From Camillea tinctor (taxonomy: Eukaryota > Ascomycota > Sordariomycetes > Xylariales > Xylariaceae), in the NCBI GenBank assembly GCA_022578605.1, contig MU394065.1:248001-312000 (forward strand): a DNA stretch of 64,000 nt, read 5' to 3'. Positions 12,356 through 23,700 of the stretch are shown in pieces. The notes beneath the pieces are model-generated. The model ran no database searches, was not told where the DNA came from, and saw nothing but the letters and a program-made list of their open reading frames with translations. Within the stretch, counting starts at the first letter, position 1. Every line of letters begins with the position of its first letter. The position numbers were made by a program, and so were the translations under genes.

Positions 12356-12973
12356 TGTGTTGGCCAAGACTATGAGCTGCCGGGTGACACAGTCAACGCT
12401 GAAAATTAAAGAACGGCCGTTAAATATCTCAGGGCCTTCAATGTAATCCGCACACTAAACAAAGATTTACGAACTTATCAACAAAATACGAATTCGGAAT
12501 GCCCTCAACAGTCAAAAGCTTCTCACCTTGCTTGCCACGTAATACTAGAATTATCCGTATAACAGCTGTTAGATGTTCTTTTCGCAAAACCAGCCTAGCT
12601 ACTTTCACATAAACTTCCAATGTTTCATTCTGAAGCAGTTCACAGTCAAACTAGTAAGGGATTGAGATTTGTTCATTCATTTTATTTCGTTCCGAATACA
12701 TACGGCAATGCTATCCCGACTTCCATCCCCTTTGGTTTAGCTACCTAAGGTTACACAAACACACCCGACAAGATCGTCGCCGGCCCTAGCGTGTTGATAT
12801 CATACTTTAACAACATGGACAAAAGAAATCCCGCCATTCCCATAAATATATACTATATACCATCAAGCCCAAAAAGAGGAGAATCTGTCAAAGGAGCAAG
12901 GAAATCCCTTCGCTGACTTCGTCTCTTGAGTAAATCCCCCCTCTGTATTTAATTTTAAAAATGTTTGGCCAAT
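11846..12973. other. intergenic region between the palindrome and fdh1
   Basis: The segment carries TACCTAGGTA at 11908-11917, the compound microsatellite at 12303-12360 and AT-rich sequence near 12840-12960 that probably includes the 3' UTR of the formate dehydrogenase gene. Nothing coding is supported. Confidence 0.5.
12303..12360. repeat. compound microsatellite (CT)18(GT)11
   Basis: Eighteen CT units (12303-12338) run directly into eleven GT units (12339-12360) without interruption. It lies in intergenic sequence about 0.6 kb beyond the 3' end of the formate dehydrogenase gene. Confidence 0.92.
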
Positions 12974-14835
12974 TTAGGCCTTGTTGCGCTGACCATAGGC
13001 CTTGGTAACGTAGTCACCGTCCTTGACAATCAGGTCCTCAGGGCGGTAGTCGTGCTTGCCCGAGAGGTAGCTGGTCAGGATAGCCTTGGTGCCATCGGCG
13101 TAGCGCTTCTGGGCATCAAGCGACGTGCCCGACATGTGGGGCACCATGGCGTTACCGCCACCGAAGGGGTTCTTGGCGTAACGGAGCGGGTGGTCACCGG
13201 GGGCGGGCTGAGGGAACCAGACATCACCACCGTAGCCACGGAGGTGGCCAGACTTGAGAGCCTCGGCAACATCCTCCTTGACGACGATGGCACCACGGGC
13301 AGTGTTAATGAGCCAGGAGCCTAGGTGAGACAAATGTCAGTAAGCTGCATTGGATTCAAGTAAGTTTATGATGGCATCGTTCAAGACTTACCAGGCTTCA
13401 TCTTGGCAATCAAGTCCTTGTTGAATAGACCGCGGGTCTTCTCGTGAAGAGGGCAGTTGATAGTGACAACATCACACTGAGCCAACATCTCCTCGAGGTT
13501 CTCGACACGGCGGCAGCCAATCTCTTTCTCAACCTCGGGCTTCAGGGGCTGGTAGTCGAAGTAGAGCAGCTCCTTGCAGTCGAAGGCCTTGAGGCGGCGC
13601 AGCACACGCTCACCAATGCGGCCGACAGCGACAGTACCGACAACCTTGTTCTCGAGGTCGTACTCGTTCTTGGCAGCAGCAGCAACGTCCCACTCACCGG
13701 CCTGGATCTGCTCGTGCGCCGGGACGAAGTTACGAACTAGGACAAGGATGGTCATGACGACATGCTCGGCAACAGATACAACGTTAGATCCGGTAACCTC
13801 GGCAACCGTGATACCACCGTTGGTCTTGTTGGCAGCGTTGAGGTCAACATGGTCAGAGCCAATACCGGCAGTGACAGCGAGCTTCAGCTTCTTAGCCTTG
13901 GCAAGTCTCTCGGCGGTTAGGTATCCTGGGTGGAATCTTTTTTCCTTCTATGTCAGCTTTCACTTCCAATCCTTATGTATATGTGCATGATGGCTCGGGA
14001 CAACTAGAAGCCACTGGCTCTAAATCGCGTTGTCGTTCAAATGCTACGAAGGGATCAAACTTCCACATACGGCGTCGTGATGATGATCTCAGCATCTACA
14101 AGCTCCTTGTCGAAGGTGGAGTTCTCGCCCTCCTTGTCGGATGTGGTGACTAGAGTGTGGCCTTGGTCCTCGAGCCATTTGCGAATGCCAAGCTCGTTCT
14201 CAGTAGTACCTAGCAGCTCAGGGACCTGCCATTGGGTGGAGGAGTTAGTTGACAGGATCATGCATGCAAAAGTAGGTTGATGTAAATAGAGTGTGGTAAT
14301 GTGATCTTGGTCCCCAATTACCCCACATCAGAACCGTGATTCCCATCTGCCGTCGTCTCCAACAGGTAGCACGCATGTGTATAATCGACGCATCAATCCC
14401 ATCTATTGGTTGATGGTGCGTACGCAAGGTTGGGGCTAACCTGGGTTGGGACGGCCAAGAGGTACTGAGGGGGTAAGGGGAGAGCCGCCACGGGGGTTCG
14501 GAGCTTGTACGTGAGGACAAGAGGAGGGGGGAAGATATTATGATTTCACATACCTGCTTGGCGTGCTCGCCGCCATCGTATAGTACAAGCAGAACTTTGA
14601 CCTTTTCACGTTTAGTTGTCAGTAAACGAATCGACGCAGGGGCTCCGAAGGACTTGGAGCTGGAGAGGGACGAGGCGAAGCTATTGGACACTGCGGCCGG
14701 ACGTGATGTCACGCTAGCACGCAGCGACGTAGCAGGTCGAGCATGAGAGGAAAATCTCGCTGCTGCAGCCGTAGAAAATGTCCGTGTAGATACAAGACGA
14801 AGGGGACGGGGAAGAGAACGAGTAAGTAATACCAT
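12974..14835 (-). CDS. fdh1: NAD-dependent formate dehydrogenase, with N-terminal presequence
   Basis: Four exons on the minus strand, 14835-14554, 14225-14071, 13936-13392 and 13320-12974, give 442 residues. The enzyme oxidises formate to CO2 with NAD+ and belongs to the D-2-hydroxyacid dehydrogenase superfamily. Diagnostic stretches are [52 protein letters not shown] and [16 protein letters not shown]. The Rossmann motif is AVGRIGER (Ala249-Gly254), with Ala in the first Gly position as in several characterised FDHs. Arg336 (NTARGA), Gln365 (FPQPAP) and His389 ([12 protein letters not shown]) match the catalytic set. About 75 N-terminal residues rich in Arg, Ser and Ala with no acidic residues (start [12 protein letters not shown]) precede the usual enzyme start and look like a mitochondrial presequence. 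Intron 1 is unusually long (328 nt); intron 2 uses an AAG acceptor. Fungal FDH usually removes formate from oxalate or methoxyl breakdown. Confidence 0.95.
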
Positions 14836-16893
14836 TTTGAATTATTTGTAGTAAACCTTAGTGTATATATAGTAAGGAATCGTGAGTAGAGTGGAATGGA
14901 TAGCAGGGTCGAGAAGGTAGATCTGGAAGTTATCCTAGAGCTACTTAAGAAGAAAGCTGAATATGTGAGGACACAGGGATGAATGATAAAGTGGAAGAGG
15001 GAAAGATACAAAATGGGCGGAACTGGGGGGGATCAACCACCATTTATGGTTTGAAACGAGGTCGGGGGGTCGAAGTCGGCGAGGAGATACGTTTGGTGTA
15101 GATGGAGACGATTTCACCCGGGTGAGAGGAAAAGAGATGGAAGTCAGACCAGGGCGTTGGAGAGGGGCTAAGGAGCAAACAATGACATCGGATAATAGCA
15201 GCTTGCTACATCAGGAATTCTGTGCCGTGTCAAGACAGTGGCACTCCCATTCGCGCCAATTGCTCTCCAGCCGGTCTAGCATAGACCGCAAAGTAGTGCG
15301 GCTAACATGGCTTACAAGGGGAGCCTTCTCCGCACTTGCAGGGCCATTATCCAGTCGAAGGGCAGTTTGAGAACATGCACCAGACCGCTGGCGAGCTTGA
15401 GTACGCGCCCAGGGAGGGGTTCTGGGTCACCGAGTCTTGCGTGTCTTGTGTACCAATTAGGCCCGATCGAAGGACCCGAGAGGGATGATCAAGAACAACA
15501 ACTCGGCAGCGGGCCGGATAGATTCGGAGATGGTTCGGTGTGTGAGGGGACGGCCCCACGATACCGAGACCTCGTGCTCTGCTTTTCGAAAGGGGTTTTT
15601 ACTGGACATGATAATTAAAGACACCATCTGAGCCGATGAAACCCTTGGCCTGTAATTAAAACATTCGATAAACTGTTCCCATGGTACTGGAAAAGGCTAG
15701 CTTTGTCCGGACCAGATCATGATGGTTAGGAAGAGCTGTTTTCGGCCATCGGTGAAGTGGGGGGGGAGAGAGAGAGAGAGGATGGTGAGAGGGAGTAAGG
15801 GAAAATGGAGAAAAGCTCCTTTTTCTTTTTCATAATTGCGGGGAAGCTTGTTAAGTAAGACTTAACCCTATTTGGATTTAGCTCTGGCAGTTGATTGGCC
15901 AGACCATCCCAGGTTGGAAAGAGCCGGGAATAGTAACAACCTTTACGTACACCACTAGATGCGCACTGTTTCACAGCTTTACACTACTACGTAATTAGAT
16001 CTATAATAAGAAGTCTTTATAATCTTGCCAATGAAGATCTTGCATGCAGGCAGTGATTGAAGATACTACTACTACATACCTACATATCGAGAACCTGTGC
16101 AATTCCTTATCTCAAATCAATATGTAAAGGTAGGTTATAACGTAGGCAACTTAAGTATAGATAGTTTCCCTTTAAGAATGAATGGGGGGAAATAGCTAAC
16201 ATTAAACTTCCATTCCCCACTCAAGACATGGAAAGGTTGATAGCAATATGTATGTATAAATATCTCTACTGTCTCTAGGTTCAGCTTCCTACCCTACCTA
16301 GAGTTTATGCTGTTGTGGATTTGGGGGATAATTCGGGGTTGGGTGTTGACCTTCCAACCTCCTAGCGGCTTCGTATCGCCTCCGTAGCAAACCCAACTCC
16401 AGACTTATTATTACCGAGACTCCGAGCCTACGAGTCCACGAGTCCACGAACGAGCTCCAAATTTTCCCTTTTCCGCCGTGTACGGGCATTTCGTAATGCT
16501 TATAGTAACGATAATACATTCCCTCAGCTCATTCGCACGTCGGGGTTTATCATGACATACATGAAGCGATTTCTCAATAATCGGTACCAAGTTGAACCCA
16601 AGTTTAAACACGACTATCTATCAGCCAATTTATTCGAGATTGTTTGGTTGAACACTGTGACTTTAGATTATGGGCTAGATGATCCCTAGCTTATAAGGTA
16701 CATGTATCGCGATAAAGAGAGTCAGTATTAACCACGATGAGGACAGGGCAGGTTAACTTCAATCACACTCTACGCTAGGTTATATGAACTTCTTCTTCCT
16801 TTTCTTTTTTCTTCTTCTTCATTTCTTTTCTCTCGTTTTACTATTGCAATCTGACGTGCCTACATTTTAATTTCTTGAATCACTCTCTCAACT
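14836..16893. other. intergenic region upstream of fdh1
   Basis: About 2 kb separates the fdh1 start from the 3' end of the PEBP-like gene. It contains the fdh1 promoter, a GA-rich run near 15759-15780 and T/C-rich sequence at 16790-16880. The longest open frame (15307-15618, 103 codons) shows no family features. No gene is supported. Confidence 0.5.
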
Positions 16894-17753
16894 TTACAGC
16901 GCGAAAAACGCAGCACCGACCAGGCCGATAGCAACCAGCAATTCGCTAGCTTTCTGGCTAGCTGCTGCACCCGGTAACGGAGTGCTACTCTGAGTTGGTG
17001 AAGTGACAGATCCCGTTCCCCGACTACTGCCCGATCCCGATCCAGTAGACGAGTTGGTTGCTGCTTCTACAGGTCCAGGGTTGGTGACGTTGAAGAAATT
17101 GGCAGCAATAACCTTATCGACGAGACCGGCCTGCGTCAGGACAGTGTTCGCATTGAAACCCATTCGAGTGGCAGCTGCTGACTGGAGAACACTTAGATCT
17201 TGTGTCGTTGCGGAGGAGGTGTCTATGAGGAGCTGGGTGTATCGATGAGATAAGGGGGTCCGAGCTGGCGGCGAAGGACCAATGTAATCGGCGAATGCAG
17301 CTTGTTGGGACGTCTGTAGTGTGAAAACATCCATGGAGCCTGCTGTAGTATTCACTGCAGTGGCAGAGGTGCTTTGGGTCAGATTTGTCTGAAGCCAATG
17401 GAGAAGCGTATTTGTTTGCGGCGGCGAATTTGTTGGTATATCTAAATCAACCATCACAACAGCAAAAGATGTGCCGTCGAGTTTACTTTGCGTCCCAATA
17501 GTGGGCGCCGTTTGTGTTGCTAACAAGACGCAGTTCAGTTAGCAGGTTCTTCCGAATTTCAATCCCCAGCTCTTCCGCCGTACATATACAATGCAATACA
17601 CTTACAGGCTTTAGCGAGAACGTTCCCATCCATTGCTGCGACACTACCAAACGACACCACCAGACTATTTTCCACGGCCGGCTCAAAACCCTGAGGAGTG
17701 CGCGCGAACGCCCCCGACATCGACGCCAGAACCAAGAATGATACAGACAACAT
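16894..17753 (-). CDS. secreted PEBP-like protein with probable GPI anchor signal
   Basis: Two exons, 17753-17606 and 17519-16894 (86-nt intron, GTAAGT donor, TTAG acceptor), give 257 residues. Residues 1-17 are a signal peptide with likely cleavage after GAFA. The phosphatidylethanolamine-binding fold is indicated by VVMVDLDIP (Asp74-Pro78), which corresponds to the DPDAP ligand-site motif with one change, by LLHWLQTN (His90-Trp91) and by a later ADYIGPSPPARTPLSHRYTQLL segment of the kind that follows in fungal PEBPs. A Ser/Thr/Gly-rich stretch (about 205-235) leads to a hydrophobic end (LLVAIGLVGAAFFAL) with no charged residues after it, the layout of a GPI-anchor signal. The protein is probably displayed on the cell surface or wall. 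PEBPs bind anionic lipids or act as inhibitors; this one's ligand is unknown. Confidence 0.85.
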
Positions 17754-20700
17754 CTTCGTCAGTTAGAGAAGAAAAGAGAAGAGTGAAGATGAGAAAAAAT
17801 ATTATTATTATAAGCGTAAAATGCGCGGATTGACCAGCAATCTCAAGAAGGAAAGAAAAGAAACAAGGAAACAAAGAAAAAGTGAGACCAATAAAGGTAA
17901 TTATGAATATGAAGATTCTAGACCGTGTGGTTGATCAAGCGACATGGGAAATTCAAATCAGATGCATTCCAGACAGTCATCAAGAAGTATTTGAACTTCA
18001 CGTACCAGGACCCTATCGCATTGAGGCCGACCGGTCTATGGGGCAGAAACCAACGTCCCATTCCGATGAAACCGTGCTTGGTCGTGCAAGTGTTCGATCT
18101 GCGACAACCCCCAGGACTTACTACGCAAGCACACCCTCAGAGCGTAGTGTGGGATATTCTACCTTAGCAAGATTTCGGTTCCATCGGAACATATATCTGA
18201 GATGAACCCAGGGGTCGAGACTCAATGCGCGAGATCTTTTTTTTTTAATCCTTTGTTTCCACGTCTGAAGAGATGCCGTTTTGCCGTTCCCGCTCTCGCC
18301 CTTGACAGCTTGTCAAACCCAAGTTGGTCAACAACTGCCGAGGTTTATCACTAAGTTAGTAGGTAGTCAATATGTATCCCTTACCTATAGCATCGTCATC
18401 ACGCTACTGTATGAAACAACCTGATCGTCTTCAGGGAATTTTTTTCTTTTTAAAAATCATTATCCCATCCCCTAGAAACACTAGCCTAAGCTACTTACCT
18501 AGTATACTGAAATGCGACATGCCAAGTATATAATCGCAAGTGAGTCAAACACGACTCTTTAGACTTACATTTACTAAATGTACTAATGTAGTGAGATAGC
18601 ATCAGGTATTTGGTAACCAGAACATAGCACAACGCTCGCAGATACAATCAATCTTGAGTCCTTTTTCATATTCATCTTTTATGCACTTATCACTTCTGTA
18701 TCATACCGAAGAATACCTAGGTACCATCTCATTGACTGCCATCAGAAAATGAGGTGGTGCCGTCGTCGCCAAGAGGGTATTTATGAAGTACAGAGACATC
18801 CGTGGATGGCACAGGAACAATTGCTTATTCGGCAATGATGATATCTTGAACATGATGTCCCGAGCTAAGCTGTAAACATACCCTACCTGTCCTACAATCG
18901 CTTTACGGGCGAATGGTGCGGTCATTAATTTCCCGGGTCCTGGAGAGCCAGTGCGCCGGTACAACTGCCGGACCCGCTACAAAGTACGCTGCCGCATGGT
19001 CCAGGATTTCATCTGCAATCCCGAAGTTCCTAGCTATAAACGTCGGTCAAGAGAAAGATAATGAAGGCTTATGATGACAAATGAGGTCTTGCCTCCCTAT
19101 ACCGTCCTCACCCTAGATTAGGCTTTATCGAATAAGACGAGTACGAGGTTCCCTATTATCCCTTAATAGAAAACCTTCGTACAGTTGTCACTATATATCT
19201 GGTGATTTAATGTTAGGAGCGGTGTGTTGGACTATACACTACAGTACATAACAGTACGGACCCTGTGAGGGAACAGTGGAGTATTCAACGTATAAGCAAC
19301 GGTATCAGAGGTAGTTGTCGTTCTAGTCTACCGCATAACGACATCTTGATTACCTAAGCCCTTATTCCCTCGTGAGACTACATAGGTGTGGTTATAGTGC
19401 CACGTAGAGCATGCATCTTCGGCTTTAAAAAATGGTCGAGTATTTATCTAGGCAACCGTACCCTCCTCTCGGTGTACCCGTTCAACAATCGCTTAGGTAA
19501 ACAGATGATTCACTTCATTTGATATGATATGAACTTACTCAGGAGGCAAATGGTCCAGTCGCTAAATAATCCCCTATTGGTAAAATCAAGCTAGCTAGCT
19601 AGATCTATACGAAGTGCAGTGAAGACATACCATCCCATAACGTGTATAGAAGCGTGGCTATCCCTTCCTCTGCCCCCCCCTAAGGAGGATGCGCACAAAT
19701 ATTCAACCCCCTGATAGACTACCCATGTAGCTGATAATTGCTCCCAGCCAAGTGCCAAATAAATACTGATAAGGCTTTCGGTTCAAGGTCGTTCCGGGCG
19801 CGACTACACATCAGCCGGGTGGCTTCTGTGTCATCTAGAAAAGCCGCGACGCAACACAGCAGAGTAGCTCAGACGAAGACACGCGTTCAGCTCGACAGGT
19901 CCATTTATGTCTCAAGGGGCTTTATAGCGCCGGGTAAAGAAGGGAGGCCGAGGGGTTGTCATGCCGTGGTGAGGTGAGTAAGGTAGGTAGTACATTAATA
20001 GACTAAGGAAAGGGCGCACAAGGACCTCACTCAGCTAAATCAGGGCGCAGAATGATGCCACACGTATTACATCCGGGTTAGGTGAGGGAAATAGCAAAGT
20101 TATATCTTTTTGCGTGTTTATACGTAAACGTATGGGACCATCACGATAAGTCGTACCATGGTAGACTAGAGGTTATTTCATGTAACAGGCGATATAATCG
20201 ATGATAGGTCAGGTCAAGCGTAAGCTAGTTTACTATTCAGACAAACTTAGTGCCAGGGATAAGGGGAGAGTTGAGGGACGTATAGGCAAAAGGTTGCGGG
20301 AATAAAGTGCTTACGAGGGTGTCATTGGAAAGGGGGGGTGGGATGATAGAGCCCAGGAGGATGTTAGCTGGTTGAGATCTAGGATATTATAAACATGCAT
20401 GGAGACTTTTTCAATCAGTACGATTATAGATAGCTACCCACATCCCCGTAATACCCTGAAAACAGGTTAGGCCTTCAGCTGATGGAATAAAGTATTGTAG
20501 ATTTCCCTGTCTTATATGACGTTTGTGATGTTTATACTTTGTCATATACCAATATATATGTTAGGTAGTTCATATCATAGTAGACCTTGAACCGGGCAGA
20601 TACAAATAGGTAGATGGGTACTAGATAGGCTCGTATGGGTAGATGTGCACATTCTCACCTACCTCCGCTATTATTTATTTAAGGAGACCTAGGGTATTCT

Positions 20701-23700
20701 CTCCCTACTCCTTCCACTATGTTTGGAAAGAAAAGGCTATCGTGCCTCCCTTAAACGGGTACGGGGAAACACCGTAGAAAGAATGGCTAAACTATGGCAG
20801 TATCCGGGGTAACAGGAATCCCCTTCCCCCCTTTCCCCCTTATCCTAGGTAGGCCTGTTGTAAAACTTATATATCTAAAAAAGCTCTCCTCTCCCAAGCC
20901 GACTCCCCAACATTGTAGTAAGTGGGATGACATCGAGGCCAGAACAAGACCCCGCAAGTGGTTCTTTCAAGACCGACTCACGAAATGTGATGACTTGAGG
21001 TCCTGAATCACTAAAGAGGTCTTTTCGTACAGTTGGGAGAAATCCTCCCAGCTGGAGCTTTTTTTTTTCTTCAACTTTTCCTATTTTTCTATGATGCAGC
21101 GCAGAGATGGATCGTCGCCGGCAGATGTCGTGATGCGGCTGCGAAAAGGGGTGCTTGGTTGCTATGTACTTTTGAAGCTGTTAGCCAGGTGGTATGTTGA
21201 TGCCCCTCCCCCCTTTTTATTTGTTTGCTACCCCATGTTCGAATCCTCTTCTTGTCGCAGCTTTATTTGACCTCCAAAACCGTTCTATTCTCGAGACACA
21301 TATATAGATATAGGTATATTGGAATATATATTGACTAGGAACCTCCTAGGGCCCTCATTAATTGAATAGTACAAAGAACCTGTCGTAACACTACTGCTGG
21401 TAATTTTTATGTCATCCTCTTTCACTCTGTTGTAATACAACTATCATCATCAAATTGATTCTGTCTATGATAAGATCTAATTTTAAGTGACCCTATCTCT
21501 ACGCATCATATAAGCCTCCCTTTTCTCCTCCCCTTCATTAACAAGTAGCAGCAAAAAGTTTAAACACTACCTACATCAAATACTTTTAGTATCTAGTGTG
21601 ATTCGAATATCAATGCTAGATATGCGTGTAATTGAAATCAGAACTATCTTTGCTATAAAATCGGGATTCCTACAACTTCGAAGCCCCTTGATATAGAAAT
21701 CCCCATTGTATTTACTATGCTTCCACATATTAATATACCAATGGAGCCCTTTTATAGCAGTCAATATAAAGCCTTAAATTGTAATAGCGTTATAAATAGG
21801 ATGGCACTTTCATCTCAACATAATATACTAGATTGGGGTTCCCTAAAACCACGCAAAAGAAATTCCTTCTATCTCATAGACTGAATGGTGGGCACTTACA
21901 TTTAACGTATCCCTTTTTGTTGTCTCGTTCTGTTTATGGTCTTCTTTCTACTGATGACCGTTTACGCATTTCCATACTCCACTTCTTTGGAGAGAAAATA
22001 TTCCATGTCATTGCTATGCATCTCTATCTTATGTTTATAGCATTACCATGACAATGGAAGGTCTTAGTAGTCAATATGGCGACCTGGCACGTCAGATCTG
22101 CCGCTTTCTCCGTAATCAGGTTGCATATATCGAAGAAGAGGGAGGAATTCATATCTACTACAGCGCGGCGCACTAAATAACCTAAAATACAATATGAGGA
22201 AAAGCCTGGGTAGTACGTTATGCGACATGTCAGTTCCCCTTCCCTTCTTGAGCCCCTATGTAGCTCACCCGCCACTAGTATGGTCTGATGTTCGAGGCCT
22301 AGTTTCACAGGCGTACCATACACGGAGTGACGCAGAAGTCTGAACCCGAGCCTCTGAGCACAAGTGTCTGGTTTTAAATCCAGACTGTGATACTATATGT
22401 AGCGCAGAGACGAGCACGGCACATCCGACTAAATAGTCCGAAGCTTAAGTCGTCATAGTACCAACTCTTGCCTACTCATATATGCCTGCTTGCTTCAGGA
22501 ACAATTGTTAGGAGGATGAACTAATTAAGACAACGGAAGTGTTTAGATTGTGCGTAAGGCTCTATCTGTATAGAGAAGATCAATCTTTTACTTGAGTTAT
22601 ATTCAATACCTACCTGGTGCTAGCACTACAGGCAAGTCTGTCTAGGTTTCTGAAATTTCTAGAAACTGTGTAACTGCGTGGCCTGCCTTTCACAACATAT
22701 CGTAGTATAGAGACTGTATACTAAGACATCTTCATGAAGGCTCTAAGGGCCTGTTGTGGGACTTGTCCTTACTGTCCGGGGGATTACGTCAAGAAGGATT
22801 CAGGTTGCCTACTATAATACAGTACTAGCAAAAAGACTAAGCATTTATATAGGTTGTAGTTTTCTATAAATAAAGAGGATATATAACTGGCCCGAATGGA
22901 TTTAATCCGATTACTATATAACGCATGGAACAGTACTATGCAGTTTGAAACCAAGGTTACGGGAACTATGATAAGGGATAGAACTGCGCAAAGGCATGCA
23001 TGCATAGGCGCCGGCGGAGTCCTATACTAAAAACAGATAGGGGCAGGTGACCTGGTTTTATCCACTGGAAGATTTTGTAGTTGAGATGTGATATTCTGCC
23101 AAGCGGTAGCGGAAGAGAAATAGTTTCTAATTGTTGTTGTGCTCGGCAGGAAAGGAAAAAGTACTCAGGTATCTATCTATTTATCCAGATATAATAGTGT
23201 CCCTGACTAAGGGCCTCTTCGAGAAGGCAGTAACCCTTCGATAGGCCACTTTTGTCTCGGGAGTCCATAAGACATTGGTGTTTGGGTAAGTAGCCTTACA
23301 CAGTCCCACGAGTTGAACAAGTCCTGACCGAGACAGTGTCCAGTATGTGCAAGCTGGCGCGTCCGACCTCCTCATCGATACTCCACGATCCTTGGCTCTA
23401 TCGGCTGTTGAGCACGTTGTATGGAGAGACCAATGTATTTCTCCACGTTAATGGTTCCAGAAACTCGCTTCTGTTACGCCAAAGATTCCCCAACAGGGTA
23501 TCCTGGCCCCTGAGTGGTGGAACGGAGAATTGAGTGATATCTGACGAGTAGTTCAGCATCCACGACGCCACCCTGGGGAAGTATCCCGATGAGTGGCTAA
23601 TATTAGCCGAGAATTCATAAGGGAGTCGTCATAGGGGTTCTCCCTGGATCTATATAGGTCGAGCCGATTTCAATAATTGGTATGTATGGCTCAGAAAAGG

